From Phymatolithon calcareum (Eukaryota > Rhodophyta > Florideophyceae > Hapalidiales), in assembly GCA_977006965.1 (NCBI GenBank), contig OZ345366.1:1426001-1490000 (forward strand): a stretch of DNA of 64,000 bases. The letters run 5' to 3'. Below the pieces are notes generated by a model that made no database searches, was not told where the DNA came from, and saw only the letters and a program-made list of their open reading frames with translations. A program made the position numbers and the translations under genes. Of the stretch, positions 31,958-42,239 are shown piece after piece (positions within the stretch are counted from its first letter, which is position 1; every line of letters begins with the position of its first letter).

Positions 31958-32298
31958 TTGGCGAGATACCAGCTGACCGGAGAAGAGACCAAGAAGACCG
32001 AAGAAGCACTGGACCAGCTACTCTTCTTTACCAGTGCCTTTTACGAGGACATGGAATAGAAAAACAAAGGATAAGAATTGCGAGCTCGAATCTCCGCTGA
32101 GCGCATAGAGGACTCTAAGCTTTTCCCACATCCGTCCGATGTGGGTTTTTGCAGCTAGGGCCACGATATACAAGATTGCGGAAGAAGCATATATGAATGT
32201 TATACTATGCTACAAGGCTGTAGCAACTGAAACGCATCTCCCTTACAGTCTAAAGAGTGTTACTGAGAGCGTTTAATATATACTACTAAAAAAAAAAA
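31958..32298 (+). mobile_element. LINE 3' end, type C
   Basis: It begins inside a coding tail (YQLTGEETKKTEEALDQLLFF), has a stop at about 32057, and runs through a 240-bp 3' UTR to gttactgagagcgtttaata and an A-rich tail (32288-32299). The same order, with about 75-80% similarity by eye, is seen inverted at 44872-45215. It is typical of a 5'-truncated non-LTR retrotransposon. Confidence 0.7.
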
Positions 32299-33309
32299 AG
32301 TCGTCTACATGTGCCCAGAAATCTACCTTTGTCTCCTACGAGGACATGGTCCTTGACTCTGCCCGAGTTAGTTGCTGCGCACGGCACATCAGTGCGATCG
32401 AGAGTTAGTCTAGTCTCCTCTTCATGGTTTGAATTCAAATCGACACTCAGCGGAATGTTCCCGTTGGAGAGTGTTTTTGCTCCTGCTACCGATTTGGGTA
32501 GCTTACCTTTTCCCGCGTTTTTGCTCGTACCCAAAACGCCTTCTTCGTTTCTCACCCTAGTAGTATATAATCCTCTGCCTATTTTGAAGTAACAAAGAGG
32601 CCTTTCATTCTGACTCTCATCTCTCATCCTGTGCAACAGCTAAAGTAGTTTCAAACGATTTCAGCTCACTGAGGCATGGGCCATACGCAGAGTGAGCAGA
32701 TTTAGTGCACTTGGACGAGGTATGCAACCTTACGCATGTCTCAGGTCTCCAGAAATGTTTTCTAGCGATTTGAACTTTAAGAAATGCTATGATGCACATA
32801 TATCGACATATGGTCTCAGTCTAAGAAGAACGCGAGTGGCCAGGCGGTGGAAAATTGCGCTCTTTTTTCCTTGGCCAGCAGTAGCTACATGTTATACGGT
32901 CAGGCGCATAGCACTTCGATCAAGCGCGAAAGGCAAGTCAAAACTCGAGGAGCTGGCACTTTTATGCAAAACAGCACCAACAACCTCCCTTCCTTTGGTG
33001 GCACTGTCTGCCCGGATGTCTTGCTACGGTGCAGCGTACTTTGCACTCGTAAGCACAAGGTTATCAACCTGACACGAATGTAATCCTGAGGGTATGACAT
33101 GAAACCAGGGAAGACCCAAGGGCTGTAAGCGTGAGGGACTTACCGCGGTTTCAGAGCGTCAACGCTGATAGTAACGACTCCAACAGGACCGCTTCTCTCC
33201 AAACTGAGAGAAGAGGCAGTAGTACGTCTGATCTCAAGAACTTTGCGTCAAAGTCCATGTCCGTTTCGATTAACCGCAACTACAAATCGCCACATCTCAA
33301 TTGATCGTT

Positions 33310-33470
33310 GTTGTTTTTCTTTATTGCGGAAAGATCGCTCACACGGAAGGTGAGCTCCTGAAGTTGATCTGCAAAAGCTTCTCATTGTTCAGAAATTTGA
33401 GTATGGCTAGGGTTCTCTTACGACATAGCTCATCCACGGTTTTTGTGCCAACTCTACCAATGCTTCGATT
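33310..33470 (-). mobile_element. LINE 3' fragment with AATAAAG tail
   Basis: On the minus strand this copy ends CCGCAATAAAGAAAAAC, and it parallels the insert at 33971-34281 over about 140 bp. It contains part of the same C-terminal coding region. The 5' part is missing. Confidence 0.6.
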
Positions 33471-33867
33471 TTCGTCCTAGCGATTTACTTTTCTTGTTCT
33501 GCACTGGATGTATTACACATGTTTCGAGAGGATATTTCTGAGTCTGTAAGACATGAACGAGCAGGAAGAACGTCAGAGAGATCGAAACGCATCGGAGAGT
33601 GGGACTGAGATCAGCTAGTGTTGGGCCTCTCTTTGCGCCTCAGCTAGAAAAATGTCGCTGGGCGGGAATGACAACTGCGAGCGGGACTTTCAGAAATTAC
33701 GCCCAGGCACGACTATGTTGTCCCCATCTCATTTGCCAAACTATGGTTACTGTCTACGTTTTTGGTCAAGTTTATTTTAAGAAGCCTCACAGTCTTCATT
33801 CATTTTGCGTATTCCCCTTGTGGGGTTCGCAACACTTTGAGGGCCACAATCCCGTAGAGGACTGAGA

Positions 33868-34340
33868 TAGGACTACTTTGAGTCCTGAGTTTTCCCGTCC
33901 GCCATACTGGTGGACGTTTCGTGAGCTACACAAAGGTAGGTAGCATCAGAGGAAGCCTTGCCCATATCTTTCTTTCTTTATTGCGGAAAGATCGCTCACA
34001 CTTATGGTAAGCGTCTAGAGCTGTTTTGCAACAGCATCTCATTGTTCAGAAATTTGAGTACGGCTAGGAGTCTCTCACGGCATACCTCTTCTACAGTCTT
34101 TTTTCCCACTCGGCCGGTATATTTTCGTCGTGAGGCGGAACATCCACCACATCGTAGGATTAGGTGTTCGGTAGTTTCCTTGGGACCAGAATTACAGGCC
34201 TTGCACACTGGATCGTACGGAATTACTTCCATATTGCATCCGTGGTGAAAAGTGGCAACCACTGGGGTGCAGTCTCCAATCTGCCCATATCTTCGGAAGT
34301 CGGTGGGGCTTTTAAATAAACTTGAAAGAAAAAAAAAACT
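33868..34340 (+). mobile_element. LINE-B 3' tail split by a second LINE insertion
   Basis: The tail sequence (tttcccgtccgccatactgg, then gaggaagccttgcccatatc) stops at 33970 and resumes at 34282 with cggaagtcggtggggctttt and an A-rich end at about 34338. The two halves match the continuous tails at 39985-40230 and 51110-51256. The gap is the separate insertion 33971-34281, bounded by a repeated TGCCCATATCTT. Confidence 0.8.
33971..34281 (-). mobile_element. 5'-truncated LINE with 12-bp target-site duplication
   Basis: The insert is flanked by perfect TGCCCATATCTT copies (33959-33970 and 34282-34293). On the minus strand it encodes a C-terminal zinc-binding motif of non-LTR reverse transcriptases, CKACNSGPKETTEHLILRC, then TVEEVCRERLLAVLKFL and a stop. 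It ends in CCGCAATAAAGAAAGA, which carries a polyadenylation signal. This is textbook target-primed insertion of a truncated LINE. Confidence 0.85.
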
Positions 34341-34717
34341 TTGAGGGCATAAGCTTCTTCCATTCTAATCTATTTGTTGCGAGCTTGACTGCTGCTTGCA
34401 CGTCGAGGTCCGGGACGTTGCCAAAGATTGACTCTGCGGATGGTCGGACGCAGATATCGCAACGCGAAGCTTAGTGGAGAAACTTATAGATTCCCTAATG
34501 CTTTCTCTGCCTCTTGCGTTCCCTTTCGGGAAGCGTCCCTCCACAGCAACCGAAGGGATTCTGCTCGGCCTGCGAGTGGCACTACAGGAGAGGAAAACTA
34601 ATAGTCTTACGCATATACGGGCAAGGCTTGCTCAGTTGCTGCTTACCTTAGAACAGCTCATGGATTTAGCATCAAATTGATACGAGAATTCAACGATTCG
34701 TATCTGGGCTTCAGTAT

Positions 34718-34870
34718 ATGCCTTCTTCGTTCTGCATGCACTCTATGAGGGTCCTTCTAAATAGCAAAAGCTCCTCAAGAGCTTTTTTATGGCCAGTCTG
34801 TTTTTCTCATTCAAGTTCGTATTCTGAAAACGTGCGTTCCAGAGTCGCCATATGTTGGCTACTGTCTACT
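34718..34870 (-). mobile_element. LINE ORF C-terminal fragment
   Basis: The minus strand reads QHMATLERTFSEYELE, an in-frame stop, then a segment ending TLIECMQNEEGIY. The same tail occurs at 50270-50418 (HMETLERTLAGYDLE, a stop, TLIECMENEEGVY), where it continues the reverse-transcriptase ORF of LINE-B. Hence this is a broken copy of that C-terminus. Confidence 0.6.
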
Positions 34871-35311
34871 GTAATGTTGAGAGAGGCTAGAAGATTAGTG
34901 TCTGTACTGACATTGGTAACACTCTTGACCGTAGAGTGCAAGTCAATGACAATAGTCGTTGCTGCGCAAGGCGCCTCGGCCAATTCTCCATAAATGTAAA
35001 ATTGTACCGACGTTCCGGGCGAGACGAAAATTAGAAGTCGTTTCCTGCACGCAGTGCTTCTTCTATGATTCCCTTCAATCAGCGCGAGAGGGCCAATGAA
35101 ACTATCAAAAATCAAATAACACTCATCCATTGGTTTCTTGATAATATTATGAATGATCGTCTCATAAATATAATTATGTTTTACATTTTCTAATAGAATT
35201 TTTCTCTCCCACGTAGGCGGAATGGGACGACCGCCGGGGGAGCATTGCGATGCTCAAACCCACCGCTCTGGATAACCCCGTCCTCTCCATGGTTGAAGTG
35301 CACCTGACGCA

Positions 35312-37375
35312 ATGCCGCGATCCCGGCGGAAGGCGGCAGCCAGTCGTGCACAAACCAAAGGTATCACGAAGGACTTCGTGAAAAAGAAGGAGCGCCTCGG
35401 TCGTAAAATCCGCCCAGCAAACAGCACAGACACGTCAGTGCGTGCTCGTCAAATATACATTCCCGACGCACCATGCGACGACCAACCTCCCGATGCGTCT
35501 GCAAAGCGCGGGCTCTCCCTTCCGCAGCTGATCGTCCGCGCCACCCACTACAGCGCCAACACGCGACAATCGGCGCTCAACGGACTCGCCCGTGCCCTCA
35601 CCGTTGACGATGCCGCGGCATCGTCGGATGTCCGCTCGGACATCGCGCGTGTCCTACGCATCGCGCTCGCGGCACTGCAAGACGATGCCCCCGCCGTACG
35701 TGTCGCCGCTAACTCCGTCCTGGCCGCAGCGCTGAAACATTCCCCTGCCGTGCGACCTTTTGCTACGCTCCTGTCGGCGAGAATTGTCGCTTGTCTGTCG
35801 CATATTCGCGCTGAAGTGCAGCTGTCCGGGGCGCAAGCGGTGCATGCTATTTTTTCTGGGACGGAGGTGGAACCAGCGGAGGTTTTTGAAGATCGTTTGC
35901 CGGTGTTGGTGGCTGCTCTTTCTGATTTGCTCTCCTCTGTAAAATCGATGAAAAGTCGCACGGTTGTGCTTCATGCGCTTTGCGCAATACTCAAACCGCG
36001 GCTTGAGTCCAAGTCCAAGCGCTTGGGCGATGGTCACGGCTCGGTCAAGGGGTCTGTCAGTCCCTATGGGGTGCGCTGTGACAGTTTTTACTACCACAAG
36101 TTGAGTTCAGATTCTTGGTCAGAGAACAGCGTGCTACACGGAAACGATCTGCAAAAGACGTCGGAAATCTCAGCTGATATGGAGGTAGCCCTTGACAAGC
36201 TATGTAAACATGTTGTCAATGTCGTCACGGAATCGCTACCAGTGCATGATGCGAAAAAGGACAAGGTGGCAACGACTATGTTGCTTGCTGCAGTGCGAAC
36301 CTTGTATTTCCTGACGTCGTTACATCATTTGAGCGAGATGTCAATCAAGTTGGTGTGCAGAGTGCTGGAAACTTGGTCCAAAGAGCGAAATCGTCATCAT
36401 GATGGAGGCGACGCACTTACCATCCACAATTTTTTGGCGGGATGCGCTGTTTGCGTTGAGAGGTGGAAATTGGCTGGTGTTTATATTGAACCGTCGTTAT
36501 CTTCAGAAGTGGCAAGGTCAGGGCAGTCCAAAACTGACTCCGAAGAAGGCTTTCTGTCCGTGGAGGACCTGACGTTGAATCTTTTGCGTTCTTGCTCCGA
36601 CGTGTCCACGCGTACCAAGATACTGAACGCATGGATGCAAAGGTGGATTGTGGCAATTGCGAAAGACAAAGTAGCGGTTGCTTTGTCTTCGTCATCAATA
36701 TTGAGTTGCGTAATAGACGACTTCTTGAGAGGCCTAAAGGAAGAGCAGTGGGCTATCCCCGAGGTTGAATCCAGCGGTTGGAAAGTTTTGACAAGTCTAC
36801 CAAAATTGATCCTGCATGTGAGCCAAGTGGTTCGTTCACAATGTTCACCGTCGACTCAGCTTTCGCAGAATGAGTCATCTACCCAGTTGCACTCAATTCG
36901 TGAATTCATCCGTATAGCTCTTGGCCTTCTGGTTCGTGCAAGTCGCATTTGCTGTCGAGTGCAGTCTGACCAGTCTTCTAATTTCAAGAAGAACGTTTCA
37001 GAATACCTTTTGCAGTATGTCATTCTCCATGGACTTCACATTGACGCACTTGAAGACCTGGTGTCTGTGTTTTACTATACCAAAGTTTTCGCGAGCACCC
37101 AAGGCGTCCGGATCATTGTGCAGTCGTTGCATATTGGGTCGCGAGTGTCTCTTGATTTTTGCATCCGGCTTCTTGTGCTATTCGAGGCGCATTTAATTCA
37201 GTTTGAAGAGAATGGACACGAAAACATCCTTCTGGACTTATTTGCGGTGGTTTCTTACATCCTCAGCACGAAGAAGCCCGTTACGTATCTTCAGCCAACG
37301 CATAAGCATCAATGGGATGATTTTATAAGCATTGCGCAGCGATTGTCGGAGAGAATTGGGTTAGTAGAAGGGTGA
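35312..37375 (+). CDS. IPI1: IPI1/TEX10-like pre-60S ribosome biogenesis factor
   Basis: IPI1 (TEX10 in animals) belongs to the Rix1/PELP1 complex that works with the Rea1/Midasin ATPase to mature pre-60S ribosomes in the nucleus. The 687-aa product starts with the conserved basic motif DFVKKKERLGRKIRPANSTDTS, then YIPDAP, then LSLPQLIVRATHYSANTRQSAL and GLARAL. HEAT-like helices follow (ALQDDAPAVRVAANSVLAAA, HIRAEVQLSGAQAVHAIF, VLVAALSDLLSSVKSMKSRT). The N-terminal 230 residues are the best-conserved part; the C-terminal 400 are helical and divergent. No intron. The ATG at 35312 is the first in frame and gives the expected start. Yeast IPI1 is much shorter; this length suits the TEX10 type. 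Confidence 0.82.
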   Translation: MPRSRRKAAASRAQTKGITKDFVKKKERLGRKIRPANSTDTSVRARQIYIPDAPCDDQPPDASAKRGLSLPQLIVRATHYSANTRQSALNGLARALTVDDAAASSDVRSDIARVLRIALAALQDDAPAVRVAANSVLAAALKHSPAVRPFATLLSARIVACLSHIRAEVQLSGAQAVHAIFSGTEVEPAEVFEDRLPVLVAALSDLLSSVKSMKSRTVVLHALCAILKPRLESKSKRLGDGHGSVKGSVSPYGVRCDSFYYHKLSSDSWSENSVLHGNDLQKTSEISADMEVALDKLCKHVVNVVTESLPVHDAKKDKVATTMLLAAVRTLYFLTSLHHLSEMSIKLVCRVLETWSKERNRHHDGGDALTIHNFLAGCAVCVERWKLAGVYIEPSLSSEVARSGQSKTDSEEGFLSVEDLTLNLLRSCSDVSTRTKILNAWMQRWIVAIAKDKVAVALSSSSILSCVIDDFLRGLKEEQWAIPEVESSGWKVLTSLPKLILHVSQVVRSQCSPSTQLSQNESSTQLHSIREFIRIALGLLVRASRICCRVQSDQSSNFKKNVSEYLLQYVILHGLHIDALEDLVSVFYYTKVFASTQGVRIIVQSLHIGSRVSLDFCIRLLVLFEAHLIQFEENGHENILLDLFAVVSYILSTKKPVTYLQPTHKHQWDDFISIAQRLSERIGLVEG

Positions 37376-37816
37376 TGCTTTTGCATGTTTTTCTTATTCG
37401 TGGCGAAGCATGCGTGCCGTCTCCCCCGTCCATTGATAAAGTCAATTAATCCAAGATGCTGAGGGAGAGCACACAATGTGATGTAAAGGTCGGCGAATGA
37501 ACGACAATGTACAAGCTGGTATTTAACGCTGCCGCAACATGACGCTCAAGTACTACATTTGTGAACGAGATCGTCATACGGTTGAATGCTAAGAGCCGTG
37601 GGCTTGGTCTCTGCCGCTGTCACTCCTTATTCTGTGTAGGAAACACACTGAGTCCTCCATCTTCTATACCAGAATGCATTAAGATACATCTTCCGTCAGA
37701 GTTTACGATCGGTCAGCCGAAGTAAATCTGTTTTCAAATCTGAGAGCGAAGAGGAGAAGAAAGGTTATTTTTATTTAAAAGTTACCAACGCATCTGCTGA
37801 CGCTTGGGGCAACTTC
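37376..37816. other. Interval between IPI1 and the third piggyBac-like element
   Basis: This should contain the IPI1 3' UTR. A 40-bp stretch at about 37765-37805 (ttaaaagttaccaacgcatctgctgacgc) resembles 53285-53325, suggesting a small dispersed repeat into or beside which the element inserted. Confidence 0.45.
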
Positions 37817-37820
37817 CTAG

Positions 37821-39726
37821 TGTCTATTTGACGGACCCCCTCAATTGAGGGGCGATTTGAATGCTGGAAAAAATCCATGAAGCATATTCGAAACATATCG
37901 CTCACGCCCTATTCGTAAAGCCTGGCTTACCTTCTGTGCGAGGAGTATTCACACTACTACCTTGAATTCGCTTCGTTCCGCGCTAGCAACGAAAATATGC
38001 TGGTCACTCAAAAGTACCAAACCTGCCATTCCAGGAGAAAAACACCGGCCGCACGCGGCCGGTACATCAGTACACACCAAGGCAGCATCGGTAACCGGTC
38101 TCGCAGAGTGCTCCAGACTATGCGGAGCATTTTCGAAGTCAAAAAAGGTGAGTGGTATGGTTCAGAATGTACTCGGGGGGAAAATCAATGGTCGCGCGAG
38201 CATGTCACATCGCGTGAAATGAGTCCTAGCTCGTCATCCTTTGAAGAAGACTAAGATTAAGACAGTCAGTATTGTCAACGTCAAGGCAGAGAATGCTGAC
38301 GATGACATTTCAGACGCTCGAACCGAGCCAACACCGGCAAAGCGCGGTACCCGCCCAGGCATGTTGACAGTGCTCATCCTTGCCCACCTTCATCGCGAAA
38401 CGCCTGTTTATCGTCTACAGTCGCGATCACATGAAACAACCTTGAGAAGCTCAAAACGCCCTCTTCCGGGCACTCTCGCCTAAGTCTTACAGGGCCCTTG
38501 GGACCAAACATCGCACCGGGAACTTGATATCATCACACCCGCCCGCGAGCGGAATACGAGCGCTCACTGAGTGCCAAGGTACAAGCGGAAAGCTCTATGT
38601 CCATTTTAGGGACGATTTTCCTCTAAGTTGAGGAAACTTCGCACTCTAAACGGAGACTTCCTATCCGAGAATTGTGTTATCGGACTTCATTCGAAGTACG
38701 ATTGCGTGTTGACTATGTTTCCCAAAGTTACCTGCGAAAACTTGCTGCTTAGACGTTCGCTAAGCTGAGAAGAAAGGGGCGAAAAGGGGCTACGGTGACA
38801 GAGCCTATTAAGTTTTTCGAAATACTCGTCCTCATGGCAAGAGTTGATTTCGGCGCTGAGAGCGCTTTGCGGAAGTCTACCAGGCCGAAGAAGTATTTCC
38901 CCTGTCATTCTTCTTCAAAAACAGGGATGCCGGTGGCCGAATACCTCCGGTTGATTTCATTTAGTGTGCAATCAAGTGAATTAGGCGACATTTACTCTGC
39001 GCAGTACCGCTGGTCGCTCGGTCAAGATTCTGCGGGTCCCATGAATGGCCACAGAAAGTGCACCTGTGTCAAAGAGATTTTGAAGGCGAGATGGCCCACG
39101 GAATGGCAGTTCTGTGCTGTCTTGTAACCGCGTATTCCGGCATAAGGCGTATGGCATGTGCAGATTCATACTTGGTGAGTCCTGGCTCTGTAGAGATTCA
39201 ACAAGTGCGCCTATAGTTCATAGGGGCCATCTAACTCTTCTCGCAATTTTATAGGTTATTAGCTGGCTGTTATTCTCTGGTGCCCATGCAGAGTGTCAGC
39301 AGCACATGACGCAGCGACGGTTTTGTGAAGTGCCGGGCGAGCAACTCATCGATCGCATTTAACACGCGCATTACATGTCGACGTTCAGTCGCGCCAGAAT
39401 GTACATTTGCATTCGAGAGCAGTGTTGGGCGCCACGTTACCCCTAAGAAGAACAAAAGGATGACTGCATATGTCATGATGACTAGTTTTGTTGTGCAAAA
39501 CAACTGCAGAGTTTGAAAATTCAAGACGACGACGATTATGTGCTCCCCATGTAATAGGCTTGATAGTGCCACAATATACATTTGCGACACTTCTACTGTT
39601 AGGAACTGCTTCACTAAGCATGCTGAAGATATCTATGAGCTTTGCGCTGTTGATGCGATTGATAGCGAGAAGCTTTCATGGGCAAAAAATTAAATGAATC
39701 TTGGGAAAATTTCCGTCAAATAGACA
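37821..39726 (+). mobile_element. Third piggyBac-like element, decayed
   Basis: The ends are TGTCTATTTGACGGA (left, after CTAG 37817-37820) and its exact reverse complement (right, before CTAG 39727-39730). A CCCTCAATTGAGGG palindrome lies at 37838. Inside, a plus-strand transposase relic has ALATKICWSLKSTKPAIPGE and HTKAASVTGLAECSRLCGAF (about 37965-38140), KTKIKTVSIVNVKA (about 38245) and EPIKFFEILVLMARVDFGAE with further piggyBac-like blocks (38795-39127), all broken by stops. The 3' portion matches the outer part of the inverted dimer at 11.2-11.45 and 14.4-14.7 kb. It is more diverged than the other two. Confidence 0.8.
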
Positions 39727-39984
39727 CTAGTGCCAAGAGGTTTTGGCTGGATTCTGTCTATGGAAGAGTTTCATTTTTGTTGGTGTAATACGATTCAGTG
39801 GGGTAAAAACACCCATCCTGGTCTCCTTGGGAGAAAATTACTCCCCTGGCCTGTGGCACGCGGTGATTTCAGGTTGCGAGCAGTCCTTTCTTGTCCACGG
39901 CCTGAAATATGGTTATGAGCTCGTAAATCTGAGAGCGAGGTAGAAACCGTCTCGCCAAGATTGCGCACTACAACGCGTGTGACA

Positions 39985-40230
39985 CTCATTGAATGCATGG
40001 AGATCGCAGAATGCCTGTATTGATTCGCAGAAGCCAAGGCAAAAAGCGGTCGAGTCCAAGCACCAACAACCCCGTATAGGACTGAGATAGGACTACCTTG
40101 AATCCTGAGTTTTCCCGTCCGCCATTCTGGTGGGCGTTTCGTGAGCTGCACAAAGGTAGCTAGCATCGGAGGAAGCCTTGCCCATATCTTCCGCAGTCTG
40201 TGGGGCTTTTAAATGAACTTGAATTAATTA
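39985..40230 (+). mobile_element. LINE-B 3' end, internally deleted
   Basis: It begins with the end of the LINE coding tail (cactcattgaatgcatggag), jumps to the 3' UTR (gactgagataggactacctt) and finishes with gaagccttgcccatatcttc and ctgtggggcttttaaatgaa before an A/T-rich tail. It matches 50380-51256 with about 600 bp missing. Confidence 0.7.
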
Positions 40231-40533
40231 AACTAGAACGCGTGTCCTAATGACTGTATGGAAGCAGGATTGCGATATTCAGGGCCCGTATATTTTTAAG
40301 CCTTTCAGTCGTTGACCGAAGCCCTGATAAGGCCTCGAAACGAATACACATTTCTGGAGTCGCAAGTCAATATTCAGGGTTCCTCTGACAAGCCGAAAAC
40401 GGCGACAAGAAATGATACTCGCTAGGACTCATGAGCATTTTAAAGCTCTAGTGACCGCTTGTCTGAAACCCAGTCTCGCTCATGACTTGGCTCCTTCGAC
40501 AAGATCGAGAGGCCTGTAAGACACTTGAAGAAC

Positions 40534-40629
40534 CAGCACAAGAGTAGAGCCGCCCTAGTGAGGGTAGCACCTGAGGAAGCCGTGCCCGTACATTCGTAAG
40601 ATTGTGGGGCTATAAAAAATTGCAATAAA
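40534..40629 (+). mobile_element. Short retroposon with 11-bp target-site duplication
   Basis: The 96-bp insert begins near gagtagagccgccctag and ends attgcaataaa, between perfect ACTTGAAGAAC copies (40523-40533 and 40630-40640). It matches 49837-49971. The AATAAA-bearing tail and perfect duplication indicate a recent insertion, either a tiny SINE or a strongly truncated LINE. Confidence 0.75.
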
Positions 40630-41578
40630 ACTTGAAGAACTACTGTATCTGTACGCATTAGATGTGCTACCTTCGCGATCAGCCGCCGTCGGGAATATTC
40701 CATCCAGTGACACAAGCAGCACTTCTACTCTGGATCCTATCTTCATTAATATGCACTATCTTTCTTAAGCAGTTCCTAGTTGGCGGCGGTATAGAGCAAC
40801 ATGCAGGTAAGAAAACTGCTCCAATCGCTCCCCTACGTTTTGGGTTAATACGCAGCCAAGGGATGACAAACAGACACAGTTCTTTACATAGATCCCCCAA
40901 ATCCACCATGCCCTCCCTCATCGAAGTAAAATTCTCTCGCTTCTCGGAAACGAAAGCTACAGTGCTACATTCAAGCGTTGTGCTTCGATTTCGATTACAG
41001 ATCGAGACCATCTGAGCATCCATAGGGTTGCCTTAGCTTTCTAACCCTTCGACAGGATATCTCTGTGTTTTGCTGCCGTCATATTTCGGATGGCGACGAA
41101 GTGAAAACTTACTCACACACTGGAAATCAATTGTCCATAGATAGCAGTCCCATGAAATGCCAAAACCTTTCGCAAGAAATGGAATTCCCTAAGTGAGCTT
41201 CACGAAGATCTGGATGGGTACCCGTGATCCATACCTTTCAACTTGTAAACATTCCACTGCTATCTTAATGCAGCTTATCTAGTGGGAAGCAGGGTCACCA
41301 AGGGAAACAATTATGATCCATCCGGATAAGCGCAGTTATCCTTGAAGGATGTGAGGCAATCCAGAGAGCTGGTTGAGATAATTTTATTAGTTGCGAATTA
41401 AGTCTACAGCCGGAGCTTTGAAAGATGCAGGGTAAAAACGCGTATATAAGACTCTCACATCTCCCCTCAGCGGGGAGAAGGGCATTTGACTATGAAAAAA
41501 ATAACGTTTTCCTAACAAACCTTCCCCGAGGCACTAAGAACCGATAAATTTCTCCCGCTCTTACACGAGTTCCTTAAA

Positions 41579-41900
41579 TTGTATGCTTCACGCTACACGT
41601 ACGAACTGAAACATCGCTTCAGTTTTCGTCGTGTCTTCAGAAACCTTTCAACGGAGATACGAGCGGGAGTAGGTGCGCAGTTCACAGCTGCAGCGCTTGC
41701 GGTGTTCGGAGAGATTTACTTCAGAGCGGAAACGAAATCAAAGCGCGATTTCATTCTGAAGTTCACATCCCGAATTCCTACTGTGTGGCGCTTATGCTTG
41801 ATGATGTCTTTACCTCGAGCACCTTTTGCAGCATGACGGGAACTTTTCGATAATGAAAAGACAATGTTGTCAGACGTTATAACGTAGGTGATACATTAGC
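41579..41900 (+). pseudogene. Possible histone H3-like relic (weak)
   Basis: The 85-codon frame contains YELKHRFSFRRVFRNLSTEI and then AQFTAAALAVFGEI. These echo the H3 alpha-N/alpha-1 region (ELLIRKLPFQRLVREI, RFQSSAVMALQE) by pattern more than identity. Further on, other frames give YCVALMLDD (about 41778) and HDGNFSIMK (about 41832), which echo the later H3 blocks. The frame changes mean that, if real, it is a pseudogene. Because I compared several frames, chance similarity is a serious alternative. Confidence 0.2.
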
Positions 41901-42239
41901 CTTCTCTAGATATTACCCACGAGGATCGTCTGTTGTGACCTTCCCAGTCTTGCCCTGTCTGCTAGTCATCGCTTCCTCCCCGATCCGGAGAATCTCATGC
42001 ACAAAGACCTCCACTTCATGGCCTGCGGGTCGCTCCTTCCTGCCAAGGATCTGTCTCCCACATCTGTAAAGCACTAAGACGTCGCCCGCACGCCTTCTCT
42101 GACTCCCTCACTTTCGAACATACACCGCCTGACTTTGGGTGTGGGCTTTCGCAATTTGTCAATTTTCAAAATATATCTTCAAGAAAGCAAATTTTGTGGC
42201 ATAAGCGAAGTGCTCAACTAAGGCATTATCACAGGGCTC

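Larger units (their letters stand above)
31476..35311. other. Repeat-rich interval between BTB copy 1 and IPI1
   Basis: No intact gene is seen in these 3.8 kb. It contains 5'-truncated and nested LINE fragments, listed separately (31958-32298, about 33310-33470, 33868-34340, 34718-34870). The last 200 bases should hold the IPI1 promoter. Confidence 0.6.
39731..42239. other. Repeat-rich interval
   Basis: No intact gene is seen. It contains a LINE-B tail (39985-40230), a short retroposon (40534-40629) and a weakly histone-H3-like frame near 41590. The remainder shows no recognisable features. Confidence 0.5.

Noticed and set aside
11163-39730. CACTA-type (En/Spm) transposon, because some ends can be read as CACTAGTG.
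   Set aside because: Not all ends keep CACTA outside TGTCTA, no 3-bp duplication is seen, and the protein relics match piggyBac.
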